64,000 nt of DNA from Streptomyces plumbidurans (GTDB lineage: Bacteria; Actinomycetota; Actinomycetes; Streptomycetales; Streptomycetaceae), in NCBI RefSeq assembly GCF_019857225.1, contig NZ_JAFJSY010000054.1, forward strand, positions 1 to 64,000, in the 5' to 3' direction. Below are positions 1-7,637 of the stretch, piece by piece. The position numbers were made by a program, and so were the translations under genes. How positions within the stretch are numbered: the stretch's first letter is position 1; every line of letters begins with the position of its first letter. The notes below the pieces were generated by a model. It saw only the letters and a list, made by a program, of their open reading frames with translations. It did not search any database and was not told the origin of the DNA.

Positions 1-360
1 ATCCGTACGAGGTGGTGCACGTTCGCTTGTACGCCGACAGCCCTCGTCGTCGCCGGCGACAAGGACGCCTCCCCTCACCTCACAGTTCGCGGCCCCGATT
101 GGCACGCCGACCCTTACCACCTGGCCCCCTCGCCCAAGACGCTGCTCACTCTTTTCGATGCGGAGCACGGGCTGGGCGGGGTCTCTGGCTACGACGTCGC
201 CGAAACAACAGACGAAAGCCCCGAACGAGTGGCTGCGGTCCAGCACCTCACCTGCGCCTACCTCCGCACGGCCCTCCATCCCGGCGACTCGGCGTGGGAG
301 ACGGCGCGGAACGCATTGGCGGCAAGTGGGAATCCACTTGGGCAGGTTGAGGACAAGTAG
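1..360 (+). CDS. C-terminal part of an alpha/beta hydrolase (chlorophyllase/lipase-like)
   Basis: The window opens inside a gene read in frame 1; the last 119 codons are present and end at TAG 358-360. The visible part contains a strand ending in AGDKD, which in alpha/beta hydrolases carries the acidic member of the triad, and later FDAEHGLGG, which fits the loop with the catalytic histidine. A helical tail (AWETARNALAASG) closes the protein. The nucleophile region lies outside the window, so the catalytic serine cannot be checked. Family assignment is by motif memory; the substrate is unknown. Confidence 0.6.
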   Translation: MRTRWCTFACTPTALVVAGDKDASPHLTVRGPDWHADPYHLAPSPKTLLTLFDAEHGLGGVSGYDVAETTDESPERVAAVQHLTCAYLRTALHPGDSAWETARNALAASGNPLGQVEDK

Positions 361-396
361 CTGTTGCCGCTCGCGGCGTCACTCCCGCCGCTGTCG

Positions 397-456
397 GTGC
401 CGACCTGAGTGCCGATCTGCGTGCCGGTTTGCGTGCTGATCTGCGTGGCGAACAGA
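397..456 (+). repeat. Degenerate 12-bp tandem repeat (about five units)
   Basis: Five consecutive 12-nt units start at 397, 409, 421, 433 and 445, each close to GTGCCGATCTGC. They lie just before the NUDIX gene. Read in the NUDIX frame they would give a V-P-I-C type low-complexity run, which makes a start codon inside the repeat unlikely. Confidence 0.6.
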
Positions 457-489
457 CCGAACGGGCCGGTGTCAGTGGCTTCTGCGATC

Positions 490-1059
490 GTGTGGGTCGT
501 GGATGAACTCGTGGAACGCGTCGACGTTCAGGACCGTGTGCTGGGGGTGATCAGTCGAAGGGAAGCCGTCCGGGAGGGCTGGCTGCACCGAGTTGCCGTA
601 GTGGTGTGCCGTGATGGGCAAGGCCGCTTTCTCGTCCATCGGCGTGCCGAGCAGCTGTCTCGTTTCCCAGGGCACTACGAACTCGGAATCGGGGGCGCCG
701 CCGTAGTCGGCGAGAGCTACGAGGAGGCAGCTGCTCGCGAGCTCAGCGAGGAGCTGGGAACGCACGCGGCCGTTCGGTTTCGGTTCAAGTTCCTCAACCG
801 GGGTGGGCTCAGCCCTCATTGGCTTGCGGTGTGTGATGCCGTACTCCCGGAGATCGTCGCCCCCGACTCGGATGAGGTGGCCTGGCACACGTGGTTGACC
901 GAGTCCGAGTTGCGGCGAACTCTGCAGCAGTGGACTTTCACACCGGACAGCTACGAGATTGCCGATCGTACCTCGCCTGCCGTGGCTGAACCGGTGCCTT
1001 TGCAGAAGCAGTTGTCTGAGCTGAGTGAGAGGGACGTTCGGGGAAGAGGTGCTGGATGA
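490..1059 (+). CDS. NUDIX hydrolase
   Basis: A 189-residue protein if started at GTG 490; the frame is open further upstream, but that part is the 12-bp repeat and has no NUDIX character. The N-terminus (VVDELVERVD...VLGVISRREA) matches the lead-in strand of IPP-isomerase-like NUDIX proteins. The NUDIX box is at about residues 69-91: Gly, then Glu six later, then REL-SEELG, giving the metal-binding RE..EE set. The family hydrolyses nucleoside diphosphates linked to another group or acts on prenyl diphosphates; the substrate cannot be read here. The stop overlaps the next start by 4 nt (ATGA), so the two genes are translationally coupled. Confidence 0.85.
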   Translation: MWVVDELVERVDVQDRVLGVISRREAVREGWLHRVAVVVCRDGQGRFLVHRRAEQLSRFPGHYELGIGGAAVVGESYEEAAARELSEELGTHAAVRFRFKFLNRGGLSPHWLAVCDAVLPEIVAPDSDEVAWHTWLTESELRRTLQQWTFTPDSYEIADRTSPAVAEPVPLQKQLSELSERDVRGRGAG

Positions 1060-1457
1060 GCGTGATGTGGGCGGCGACGTCACTGGAGTCGGGGCTGTTC
1101 CATCCGGTGGAGAGGCGTTCAGAGCTCAAGGATCTGTCGGACCGCTTCAATGACCTGCGTGCCGTTGGTCAGGGGTACGTTGAGGTTCGATCGCCGACCA
1201 GCGAGTTCCCTGTGCTGAGCCTGGCCTTCCGAGATGATCACGCGGTCGTCCATCTGATGAGCGACACCGAGCGGATGTCTCTGCTCGTAGGCGACGGCAC
1301 CGTGTCCTCGAGTGCCGAGGTCGAAGTTCCGATCATGAACGACCTCGCCGCGTTCACGGGTGACTTTGTCCTGGATGTCGATCGGGCGTGGGGTCTGCTT
1401 CACGACTTCACCCGGGTTTGGGTGGCCAGTCCCCTGGGTGAGTGGCGTGCGTTGTAG
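1056..1457 (+). CDS. Hypothetical protein coupled to NUDIX hydrolase
   Basis: A 133-residue soluble protein whose ATG overlaps the NUDIX stop codon. There is no signal peptide or membrane segment. It is acidic, mixed alpha/beta, with hydrophobic strands around PVLSLAF, AVVHLMS and DFVLDVDRAWGLL. It faintly recalls Imm1-like small proteins, but I do not recognise a family. The coupling suggests a role tied to the NUDIX enzyme or its substrate. Confidence 0.6.
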   Translation: MSVMWAATSLESGLFHPVERRSELKDLSDRFNDLRAVGQGYVEVRSPTSEFPVLSLAFRDDHAVVHLMSDTERMSLLVGDGTVSSSAEVEVPIMNDLAAFTGDFVLDVDRAWGLLHDFTRVWVASPLGEWRAL

Positions 1458-1678
1458 CGGGAAGCGCTGCCAAGCCGGGTCGCTGTCGGTCCTGCCGGAC
1501 CAGGGCGCCTCAGCAAGATCGTGTTACGAACCTCAGGGGCCGGCCCATAGGCCAAGACGTTGGAGCCTACGCTGACGGCTCCGCTCCAGGATGGCCGTGA
1601 GGCTGTAAGGCAACCGACCAGCCGGCCGGCCGCTTCCGAGTGCCTAGGGAGCAGACCCCTGGGTACATGCACCACGCC

Positions 1679-1725
1679 GGCGGGTGGCGGCGGCGTACCT
1701 GGGGAGGTCAGCGCCGCCACCCGCC
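1679..1725. terminator. Inverted repeat, likely bidirectional terminator
   Basis: Perfect 13-bp arms (GGCGGGTGGCGGC at 1679-1691 and its complement at 1713-1725) flank a 21-nt loop. It lies in the 333-bp gap between the converging unknown gene (ends 1457) and the SRPBCC gene (ends 1791). I see no other feature in that gap. No T-run follows, as is usual for Streptomyces terminators. Confidence 0.5.
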
Positions 1726-1790
1726 GCCCTCCGTGACACGCGTGGCGTCTTAGCCGTGGGGAGCATTCGCACGTCGTCACTGATGGGTTC

Positions 1791-2249
1791 TCATCCCGGA
1801 GTGACGCGGCCGCGCCACGAGCCGGACTCGTCGCCGCACGATTCGATGAACTCCTTGAAGCGCCGCATGTCGCCCTTGACCCGGCGGTCCAGCATGCCGA
1901 GCATGTCGGCGGCCTTTTCCGCTGGTCCGCTCGACTCGACGTCCATGACGAGCTCCACGCGTGTGTGGAGGTCGTCCAGGCTCTGGAAGCGGACCATGCC
2001 CATTTGTTTGGTGTCGCCGCCGACCGTGCGCCAGGCGATCCTATCGTCCGCGAGCTGGTCCACGATCTCGGTGTCGAACTCGCGGCGCACGCCGCCGATC
2101 TTGGTGGTCCAGTGGTCATGGGTGTCGTCGAGCTGAGTCACCTCTTCGACGCCGTCCATGAAGTTGGGGAACTCCGCGAACTGCGTCCACTGGTTGTAGG
2201 CGGTACGGACGGGCACTGCCACCTCGACCGCTTCCTTCACTGTGCTCAT
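1791..2249 (-). CDS. SRPBCC family protein (polyketide cyclase/dehydrase-like)
   Basis: A 152-residue protein started at ATG 2249, which has an excellent AAGGAGG about 7 nt upstream; a longer frame exists but lacks such a site. It begins STVKEAVEVAVPVRTAYNQWTQFAEFPNFM, the first strand and helix of START/SRPBCC folds, and ends in a long C-terminal helix (AADMLGMLDRRVKGDMRRFKEFIES). This subgroup is common in actinobacteria as a cytoplasmic small-molecule-binding protein. The ligand is unknown. It lies 117 nt downstream of an SDR on the same strand. Confidence 0.85.
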   Translation of the reverse strand: MSTVKEAVEVAVPVRTAYNQWTQFAEFPNFMDGVEEVTQLDDTHDHWTTKIGGVRREFDTEIVDQLADDRIAWRTVGGDTKQMGMVRFQSLDDLHTRVELVMDVESSGPAEKAADMLGMLDRRVKGDMRRFKEFIESCGDESGSWRGRVTPG

Positions 2250-2366
2250 GGAAACGCCTCCTTCGGATATCAACGGGCCCTGCCAGCGCTCGTCGTGCTG
2301 ATCACGGGCAGGCGGGGCGGGTACCCCTCGATCGAGCCCGGTACCGCCGCCGGCCTGTGTCCCTCG

Positions 2367-3239
2367 TCATGGCAGGGGGGTGCCGCCGGTGGCGTTGAGG
2401 ATCTCCGCCGTGATGAAGCTCGCCCGTGGCGAGGCGAGGAAGACGTAGGCGGGTGCCATCTCGGCGGGCTGAGCAGGCCGCCCGAGCGGGGACTGCTTTC
2501 CGAACTCGGCCGTGTCGGGCAACGTCGCCGGGATCAACGGCGTCCATACCGGCCCGGGCGCCACGGCGTTGACGCGCACGCCGTCACCGGCCACCATCTG
2601 CGCGAGCCCCTGTGTGAAGGTCACGATGGCGCCCTTGGTCATCGCGTAGTCCAGCAGGTGCGGGCTGGGCTTGTAGGCCTGCACGGACGTGGAGTTGATG
2701 ATGGAGCCGCCTGCGGGAATGTGCGGCAAAGCCATCTTGCACAGCCAGAACATGCCGTACAGGTTCGTGCGTACGACACGGTCGAACTGCTCTGTGGAGA
2801 TGGCCTGGATGCCGTCCGGCTGCGACATCTGATAGGCGGCGTTGTTGACGAGGACGTCGATGCGTCCGAACTCGTCGACGGCGCGTTCGACCAGTTGCCG
2901 GCACGCGTCCTCCGTGCGGATGTCGCAGGGCACGGCGACCGCCCTGCGCCCTGCGGCCTCGACGAGGGCGATCGTCTCCTCCGCGTCCTTGTCCTCGTCC
3001 GGCAGGTGGCTGAACAGCACGTCGGCGCCCTCGCGGGCGTAGGCGAGCGCGACGGCCCGGCCGATGCCGGAGTCACCGCCGGTCACCACCGTCTTGCGGT
3101 CCTTGAGGAGGCCACTGCCTTCGTAGGAGTCCTCGCCGTGATCCGGCGGAGGGTCCATGGGTCCGGTCCAGCCCGGGTGTTGCTGGTCCTGGGCGGGGAA
3201 TTCGGGGCGGGGATGCTTGCGGGTGGGGTCCTCGGTCAT
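2367..3239 (-). CDS. SDR family oxidoreductase (YghA/GsiB-like, extended N-terminus)
   Basis: A 290-residue short-chain dehydrogenase. ATG 3239 has AAGGAGG a few nt upstream (GGAGGCGAGCACAC before ATG), so the 11 extra upstream codons are dropped. About 45 N-terminal residues rich in Pro and His precede the Rossmann motif TGGDSGIGRA, as in the YghA/GsiB group. NNAAY follows, then the catalytic Ser (INSTSV) and Tyr-Lys in LLDYAMTKG. The C-terminus FITAEILNATGG is typical of the family. It uses NAD(P)H to reduce aldehydes or ketones; this subgroup is often stress-associated. A frameshifted paralogue lies at 24685-25597. Confidence 0.88.
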   Translation of the reverse strand: MTEDPTRKHPRPEFPAQDQQHPGWTGPMDPPPDHGEDSYEGSGLLKDRKTVVTGGDSGIGRAVALAYAREGADVLFSHLPDEDKDAEETIALVEAAGRRAVAVPCDIRTEDACRQLVERAVDEFGRIDVLVNNAAYQMSQPDGIQAISTEQFDRVVRTNLYGMFWLCKMALPHIPAGGSIINSTSVQAYKPSPHLLDYAMTKGAIVTFTQGLAQMVAGDGVRVNAVAPGPVWTPLIPATLPDTAEFGKQSPLGRPAQPAEMAPAYVFLASPRASFITAEILNATGGTPLP

Positions 3240-3302
3240 GTGTGCTCGCCTCCTTCGTCCTTGCTGGCGCAATGGGACGCGCAGGGCACTGTGCTGCTGC
3301 CG

Positions 3303-3470
3303 TCAGGCGTCCAGGACGCGGGTGGCCAGCCGGCGTTCGACGAAACCGGTGGGGTGGGCGCCGAAGGCGAAGTCGGGCGCCGGGCGCGGCAGCACGTAGG
3401 GCGGGTTGCCGATCACCAGGGCGGTGCTCCCGCGCGTGCCGCGGCACGCGCCTCGCCGCGCTCAGCCGAT
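3303..3470 (-). pseudogene. Short unrecognised coding remnant (C-terminal end)
   Basis: On the minus strand between the SDR and the dehydratase, a frame ending in TGA at 3303-3305 reads ALVIGNPPYVLPRPA, then DFAFGAHPTGFVERRL. The composition is protein-like, but no start or RBS is visible and the open frame is only about 50 codons. NPPY recalls the catalytic motif of N6-adenine or PrmC-type methyltransferases, but the surrounding residues do not clearly support that. I read it as the remnant of a gene end. Confidence 0.3.
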
Positions 3471-3478
3471 GCGTACCC

Positions 3479-4327
3479 TCATGACTCGACCCGCTCCCTC
3501 ATGCGGTGCGGATGCGCCGGGTACACGCCCAGGATCCGCACCTCGCTGGAGAAGAAGCGCAACTCCTGTAGGGCGAGGGCCACATGAGGCTGATCCGGAT
3601 GCCCTTCGATCTCCACGTAGAAACAACTCGGGTTGAACCCGGCGCCCAACTGATAGCTCTCGATCTTCGTGAGGTTCACCGCACTGCTCGCGAAACCGCC
3701 CAGGGCCTTGTACAGAGCGCTGGGAATGTTGCGTACGGCGAAGAAGAGACTCGTCATCGTCGGTGCGTTCGTGACCGGCGCGAAATCGGCCTCGCGGGAC
3801 AGCACCACGAAGCGTGTGGTGTTGTCGGGATCGTCCTCGACGCCCGAGCGCAGCACGGTCAGCCCGTATTGCCGGGCCGCGGCGGGTGGAGCGAGCGCCG
3901 CGTGCCGTACGTCGCCCAGCTCCGCCACCTCGCGGGCGGCACCGGCGGTGTCGTCGGAAACGAGCGTGCGCCAGCCGCCCTCCCGCAGGACCTTGCGGCA
4001 CTGTCCCAGTGCGTGCACATGGCTGCGTACGCACTCGACATCGGCCTGCGACGCCCCCGGTACGGCCATGAGGTCGAAGTGGATGGCGAGGAAGTACTCG
4101 CCGATGACGAACAGGCCCGACTCCGGCAGCAGATGGTGTACGTCCGCCACCCGGCCGGCGGCGGTGTTGTCAACCGGAATCACCGCCAGATCGGCGGTGC
4201 CGAGCGTCACCGCGTCCAGTGCCTGCTCGAAACTCGTGCACGGCAGCTCCGTGCTGCCGGGAAACAGGTCCTGCGTGGCCGCCGCCGAATTCGAGCCGAA
4301 CTCACCCTGATACGCGACGGTAACCAT
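3479..4327 (-). CDS. pheA: Prephenate dehydratase with ACT domain (divergent type)
   Basis: A 282-residue monofunctional enzyme converting prephenate to phenylpyruvate in phenylalanine synthesis. The N-terminal domain starts VAYQGEFGSNS and carries the PIDNT-like IPVDNTAAGRV; the catalytic TRF motif appears as DNTTRFVVL near residue 175. The ACT domain begins near residue 195 (TSLFFAVRNIPSALYKALGGFA) and contains KIESYQLG...FYVEIEGHP. Most actinobacterial PheA have ESRP at this Phe-binding site; the ESYQLG form is what I associate with alphaproteobacterial enzymes. This points to a second, possibly transferred copy or a secondary-metabolism role. No aromatic-pathway neighbour is present. Confidence 0.88.
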   Translation of the reverse strand: MVTVAYQGEFGSNSAAATQDLFPGSTELPCTSFEQALDAVTLGTADLAVIPVDNTAAGRVADVHHLLPESGLFVIGEYFLAIHFDLMAVPGASQADVECVRSHVHALGQCRKVLREGGWRTLVSDDTAGAAREVAELGDVRHAALAPPAAARQYGLTVLRSGVEDDPDNTTRFVVLSREADFAPVTNAPTMTSLFFAVRNIPSALYKALGGFASSAVNLTKIESYQLGAGFNPSCFYVEIEGHPDQPHVALALQELRFFSSEVRILGVYPAHPHRMRERVES

Positions 4328-4500
4328 CGATCAACACCGTTCCCTGAGCAAGCCGGCCCCTCCGCCGGCGAGGAGGCTCCACTTTAGATCGCGGGCACGC
4401 GACGGCCGCGGGACTGTCCACGAACAGAGACGACCAAGACGTACCGGTATGGGCAGCGCGAGCTGTTCCTCTTGCGTGCTGTCGGGCGGCGCGCGCGGTT

Positions 4501-5133
4501 TCAGGGCGCTGTGAGGGAGTCGAGTTGTGCGGCGAGGTCGGGGTGGGTGGCGGTCAGGTGCGGGCGGGCTTCGTTGAGGGGGCCGATGAGCTCGGCCGGG
4601 TCGTCGCGGGCCAGGGCTGCGTGGAGCCGGGTGAGCGGGACACGGGCCGTGCTGGGCAGGTCGGTGAGGGCGGTGATCTGGCCGGCGATGCGGCGCAGGT
4701 CGGCTGCGTTGTGGCGGGCCCAGGTGGCGGTGGTGCGTTCGGCGGCGCGGCGATCGCGGGTGGCCCGGACGCGCTGTTCGCCGGTGGTTCCGGCCGGGCC
4801 GGGACGGCCGCGCAGATAGCGGCGTTCGGCGGCCTGGCGACTGGCGACGCCGAGCGGGCGGGCGAGGTCGGCCCAGCTGGCTCCCGCCTCGCGTGCGGTT
4901 TCGATCAGGCCGGTTTCCCATCCGGCGAGCTGCTCGCGGACCTGCCGCAGCAGCATCAGCGAGGCCAGCGCCTGCTCGGGCCCGGGACCGGGGGTGTCCG
5001 GCAGGTTCTTGGACTCCTGCCGGGCGTCGCGCAGGGCATCGTCAATGGCGTTCAGGGCCGCCGCAGCGGCAAGGAACGACGCCGGGGCGTGGGCATCGGT
5101 GCTTGTCGTGGACGGCTGGTCGGCTGCGGGCAT
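4501..5133 (-). CDS. rheA: RheA-like HSP18 transcriptional repressor
   Basis: A 210-residue protein divergent from hsp18, matching the arrangement of Streptomyces albus rheA/hsp18 in position, orientation and size. Its centre reads AREAGASWADLARPLGVASRQAAERRYLRGR, a helix-turn-helix-like segment (about residues 83-115). The rest is helical and Ala/Arg-rich. RheA is described as a thermosensing repressor that lets go of DNA at high temperature. A GGGAGG Shine-Dalgarno lies just before ATG 5133. Two copies of the RheA operator sit in the intergenic region, which supports the assignment strongly. Confidence 0.85.
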   Translation of the reverse strand: MPAADQPSTTSTDAHAPASFLAAAAALNAIDDALRDARQESKNLPDTPGPGPEQALASLMLLRQVREQLAGWETGLIETAREAGASWADLARPLGVASRQAAERRYLRGRPGPAGTTGEQRVRATRDRRAAERTTATWARHNAADLRRIAGQITALTDLPSTARVPLTRLHAALARDDPAELIGPLNEARPHLTATHPDLAAQLDSLTAP

Positions 5134-5150
5134 GGGGTCCTCCCTCGTGT

Positions 5151-5169
5151 TGTCGTCGCATGGACGACA
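5151..5169. promoter_or_regulatory. RheA operator, copy 1 (variant)
   Basis: TGTCGTC-N5-GACGACA is a perfect inverted repeat and differs from the described RheA site (TGTCATC-N5-GATGACA) by one symmetrical substitution per half-site. It lies about 18 bp before the rheA start codon, so it probably mediates autoregulation. Confidence 0.7.
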
Positions 5170-5175
5170 TCATGT

Positions 5176-5204
5176 TTGTCATCCATTGGATGACATGTTA
5201 CAAC
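5176..5204 (+). promoter_or_regulatory. Candidate hsp18 promoter
   Basis: TTGTCA (5176-5181) and TACAAC (5199-5204) are separated by 17 bp and overlap operator copy 2. They lie about 57 bp before the hsp18 start. This is a prediction from spacing and resemblance to vegetative promoters. Confidence 0.45.
5177..5195. promoter_or_regulatory. RheA operator, copy 2 (consensus)
   Basis: TGTCATC-N5-GATGACA is an exact match to the RheA-binding inverted repeat known from S. albus. Its centre is 26 bp from that of copy 1. It overlaps a plausible hsp18 promoter, so bound repressor would block RNA polymerase. Confidence 0.85.
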
Positions 5205-5260
5205 GGTGTCAGTGAGCGCATTGGCAGCAACTGCCCGAACCTTGTGGAGGTGTTTTCACG

Positions 5261-5692
5261 ATGTTGATGCGCACTGACCCCTTCCGTGAGCTGGACCGGC
5301 TGGCACAGCAGCTGATGGGTCCGGGCACCTGGTCGAGGCCGTCGGCGATGCCGATGGATGCCTACCGCGAGGGCGACGCGTACGTGGTGGCCTTCGACCT
5401 TCCCGGCGTCACCGCGGACGCGATCGACATCGACGTCGAGCGGAACATGCTCACCGTCAAGGCCGAGCGGCGGCCGGTGGCGACGGCCGACGACGTGAAG
5501 ATGGAGCTGTCCGAGCGGCCGCTGGGCGTCTTCTCCCGCCAGCTCGTGCTCGCCGACACCCTCGACACCGAGCGCATCCAGGCCGACTACGAAGCGGGCG
5601 TGCTCACCCTGCGCATCCCGATCGTCGAGCGCGCCAAGCCCCGCAAGATCGCCATCGGCACCGGTTCCGGCCGCAAGGAAATCTCCGGCTGA
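5261..5692 (+). CDS. hsp18: Hsp20/alpha-crystallin small heat-shock protein (HSP18)
   Basis: A 143-residue ATP-independent holdase. Residues 1-40 form a variable N-terminal arm starting [19 protein letters not shown], a classic sHSP opening. The alpha-crystallin domain runs from about 40 to 130 ([18 protein letters not shown]...LTVKAERR...[18 protein letters not shown]...[12 protein letters not shown]). A GTGGAGG site precedes ATG 5261. It is divergent from rheA and probably repressed by it at normal temperature. Confidence 0.95.
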   Translation: MLMRTDPFRELDRLAQQLMGPGTWSRPSAMPMDAYREGDAYVVAFDLPGVTADAIDIDVERNMLTVKAERRPVATADDVKMELSERPLGVFSRQLVLADTLDTERIQADYEAGVLTLRIPIVERAKPRKIAIGTGSGRKEISG

Positions 5693-5707
5693 TACGGCCG
5701 TACGTGC

Positions 5708-5751
5708 GCGGAGGGCGGACAACGGATCTCCTCCCTCGCCCCGCCCTCCGC
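5708..5751. terminator. Terminator-like inverted repeat after hsp18
   Basis: Eleven-bp perfect arms (GCGGAGGGCGG and its complement) flank a 22-nt loop, 16 nt after the hsp18 stop. The rest of the gap to 5975 shows no coding evidence. Confidence 0.55.
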
Positions 5752-5975
5752 ACCCTCGTGTGCAGCCCGAAGAAGACGGGGCGGTCGTGGCGGTCGTGCG
5801 GTGGGTTGCGTTCATCGGTCACGCCGGCGAATGCGGTCGGGACCTGCCGTACCTGGATCCGGCCCAGCTCCCCGCAGCCCCGCAACCGGCTCTTCGGCTG
5901 CCCCAGCCCATCCGATCACTTCACTCCTCACCCGGTGCCCGGGCACCGGCTACAGCAAGAAAGGCAACCACTCCC

Positions 5976-6425
5976 GTGATCACCGACCCGCATGCACCGT
6001 CCCAGCAGTCGTACGGGCAGTCGTACGGGACGGCCTACGAGCAGATGCTGGAGAAAGTCCGTTACGAGGGCGCCTATCCCACCCGCGAGAGGGCCGAGGA
6101 AGCCGTCCGTCTGGTCCTTGCGGGACTGGGGCGCCAGGTGACCGGCGACGAACGCGTCGACCTGGCGCGCTGCCTGCCCGTGGAGGCCGCGCGCGTGCTG
6201 ACCACGCAGATCCCCGACACGCAGCCGCTGACCGGCTGGGCCTTCGTCAAGGACCTCGCCACCCGCGCCGGCGCCTCCCTGGCCACCACCCGCTGGGACA
6301 CCGGCTCCGTCTTCTGCGCCGTCGCCGCCTACGCCGGCCCCGACCTGATCACCCGTATCCTGCGCCAACTCCCTTCCGGCTACGCCCTGCTGTTCGGCCG
6401 CGCCGAACTCACCCCGGCAGCGTAA
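5976..6425 (+). CDS. DUF2267 domain-containing protein
   Basis: A 149-residue cytoplasmic protein starting at GTG 5976, preceded by GAAAGG; the frame is open upstream but lacks a better start. From residue 16 it reads YEQMLEKVRYEGAYPTRERAEEAVRLVLAGLGRQVTGDE, the hallmark of DUF2267. Two helical repeats follow, and it ends in LPSGYALLFGRAEL. The function is unknown; such proteins are frequent near stress genes in actinobacteria, consistent with its place after hsp18. Confidence 0.85.
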   Translation: MITDPHAPSQQSYGQSYGTAYEQMLEKVRYEGAYPTRERAEEAVRLVLAGLGRQVTGDERVDLARCLPVEAARVLTTQIPDTQPLTGWAFVKDLATRAGASLATTRWDTGSVFCAVAAYAGPDLITRILRQLPSGYALLFGRAELTPAA

Positions 6426-6518
6426 GCGGGTGGCGGCGCGTCGCTACGGGTGGCCGAGCGGGCGACGGCCCCGCACCAGGCGTGCGGGTCGGTGCGGCTC
6501 TGGCGATGCAGGTAGGGA

Positions 6519-6547
6519 AGGCCCGGCGCCTTTGCGGCGCCGGGCCT
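6519..6547. terminator. Strong bidirectional hairpin terminator
   Basis: AGGCCCGGCGCC, a 5-nt loop (TTTGC), then the exact 12-nt complement. It lies between the converging DUF2267 and STAS-ANTAR genes and can serve both. The remaining gap (6426-6664) shows nothing else. Confidence 0.8.
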
Positions 6548-6664
6548 GTCGTGCATCGCAGCGGGTTCGCGGGGGAGGGCCTTCGTCCCTGGGCGGCTGC
6601 CCGGGGCGGCAGACTCCAGGCGGCAGACCCCACCCTGATCACGACCCCTGTATCCGACGCACGA

Positions 6665-7510
6665 TCAGATGCGTGTCTGACGACTTGTGATGTGGCTGCT
6701 CGGTCCGGCCGGAGCGCTGTGGGTTTGTACGGCGCCGGCCAGGTGGGCGGCGAGGGGCTCGGGCAGGGGGGTGTGACCGTCGGCGCTGTGCAGCAGGGCT
6801 TCGGCTATCCGGTGCAGTTTGGTGTTGCTGTGCTGGGAGGTGGTCACCAGTACCTGCCAGGCCTGCTCGGGGGTGAGGTGGAAAGACGCCATGAGCATGC
6901 CTCTGGCCAGGTCGATGGGCGCGCGGGTCTGCATGGCGCGGTGCAGTTGTGCGTTCTCCCGGGTGAGGCTGGCGTGGGACGGCTCGGCGGGTTCGGTCGA
7001 CGGATGAGATCGCGCCGAGTTCGCCGCGTGTGCTGCGCAGAGTGTGTGCCGTGTGGCCGGGGCGGGCAGCGCTGGTGTCCGGGCCGTGGCCGCCTGTGTG
7101 GGGACCGGGCGGTTGTCGGCTCCGGCGTGCTCCGGGGTGAAGAGGGGGAGGGTGCCGGTGAGGGTGAGCAGGCGTTGCACGGCGCGGCTGGTGGCGCGCA
7201 GGATGACCTGCTTGCCTGCCAGGCGGGCGCGGGAACGCACGTCCAGCAGGACGTTGAGGGCGGAGCAGTCGCAGAAGCCGACGTCGGCGAGGTCCAGTTC
7301 CAAGCCGCCGGCGGCGCGGTCGAGGGCCTTGTTGAGCGTCTGCTGCAGGAGCGGATCGCTGTCCAGGTCCAGTTCGCCGCGGACGGTCACCACGAACCGG
7401 TCCCCGGCGGCATCGACGTGCAGCGTCATCGATGTCGATGAGTGCTCGGCTGCGGTGGGGCAGGCAGGGCGGGCCCTGTCCCCCGGAGGGGTGGGCGGGT
7501 GAGGACACAT
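6665..7510 (-). CDS. STAS-ANTAR fusion protein (anti-termination regulator)
   Basis: A 281-residue fusion. The STAS domain occupies about residues 28-125 (MTLHVDAAGDRFVVTVRGELDLD...LADVGFCDCSALNVLLDVR), the fold of anti-sigma-factor antagonists, with Ser at the usual phosphorylation position (CDCSAL). A Pro/Ala/Thr-rich linker of about 60 residues follows. The ANTAR domain lies at about 180-240 (LTRENAQLHRAM...IDLARGMLMASFHLTPEQAWQVLVTTSQHSNTKLHRIAEALL); it binds dual-hexaloop RNA to prevent termination. GGGAG lies 5 nt before ATG 7510; Met 28 is an alternative start. It is divergent from the winged-helix gene. Confidence 0.82.
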   Translation of the reverse strand: MCPHPPTPPGDRARPACPTAAEHSSTSMTLHVDAAGDRFVVTVRGELDLDSDPLLQQTLNKALDRAAGGLELDLADVGFCDCSALNVLLDVRSRARLAGKQVILRATSRAVQRLLTLTGTLPLFTPEHAGADNRPVPTQAATARTPALPAPATRHTLCAAHAANSARSHPSTEPAEPSHASLTRENAQLHRAMQTRAPIDLARGMLMASFHLTPEQAWQVLVTTSQHSNTKLHRIAEALLHSADGHTPLPEPLAAHLAGAVQTHSAPAGPSSHITSRQTRI

Positions 7511-7601
7511 CGTCGCTCCCGGCGCGGTCGGCTTTCGGCTACCCCAGCATCACTCCGTCGGCGTTTCACGTCAACAAACACATGAAAAATTGTTCGTCTT
7601 T

Positions 7602-7637
7602 TTGAATGCGTGAATCGGAAGCCCTATGCTGGGGCGA
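7602..7637 (+). promoter_or_regulatory. Promoter of a probably leaderless mRNA
   Basis: TTGAAT (7602-7607), a 17-bp spacer and TATGCT (7625-7630) place the expected transcription start at the A of the ATG at 7637. No Shine-Dalgarno precedes that ATG. The surrounding 60 bp are unusually AT-rich for the window. Confidence 0.6.

Noticed and set aside
397-456. Possible CRISPR repeats
   Set aside because: Units are 12 bp, adjacent and without spacers; the same holds for the 18-bp repeats at 8239-8291.
5801-7441. 546-codon plus-strand open frame
   Set aside because: It is antisense to the STAS-ANTAR gene and out of frame with DUF2267; composition is Arg/Gly-rich noise typical of high-GC shadow frames.
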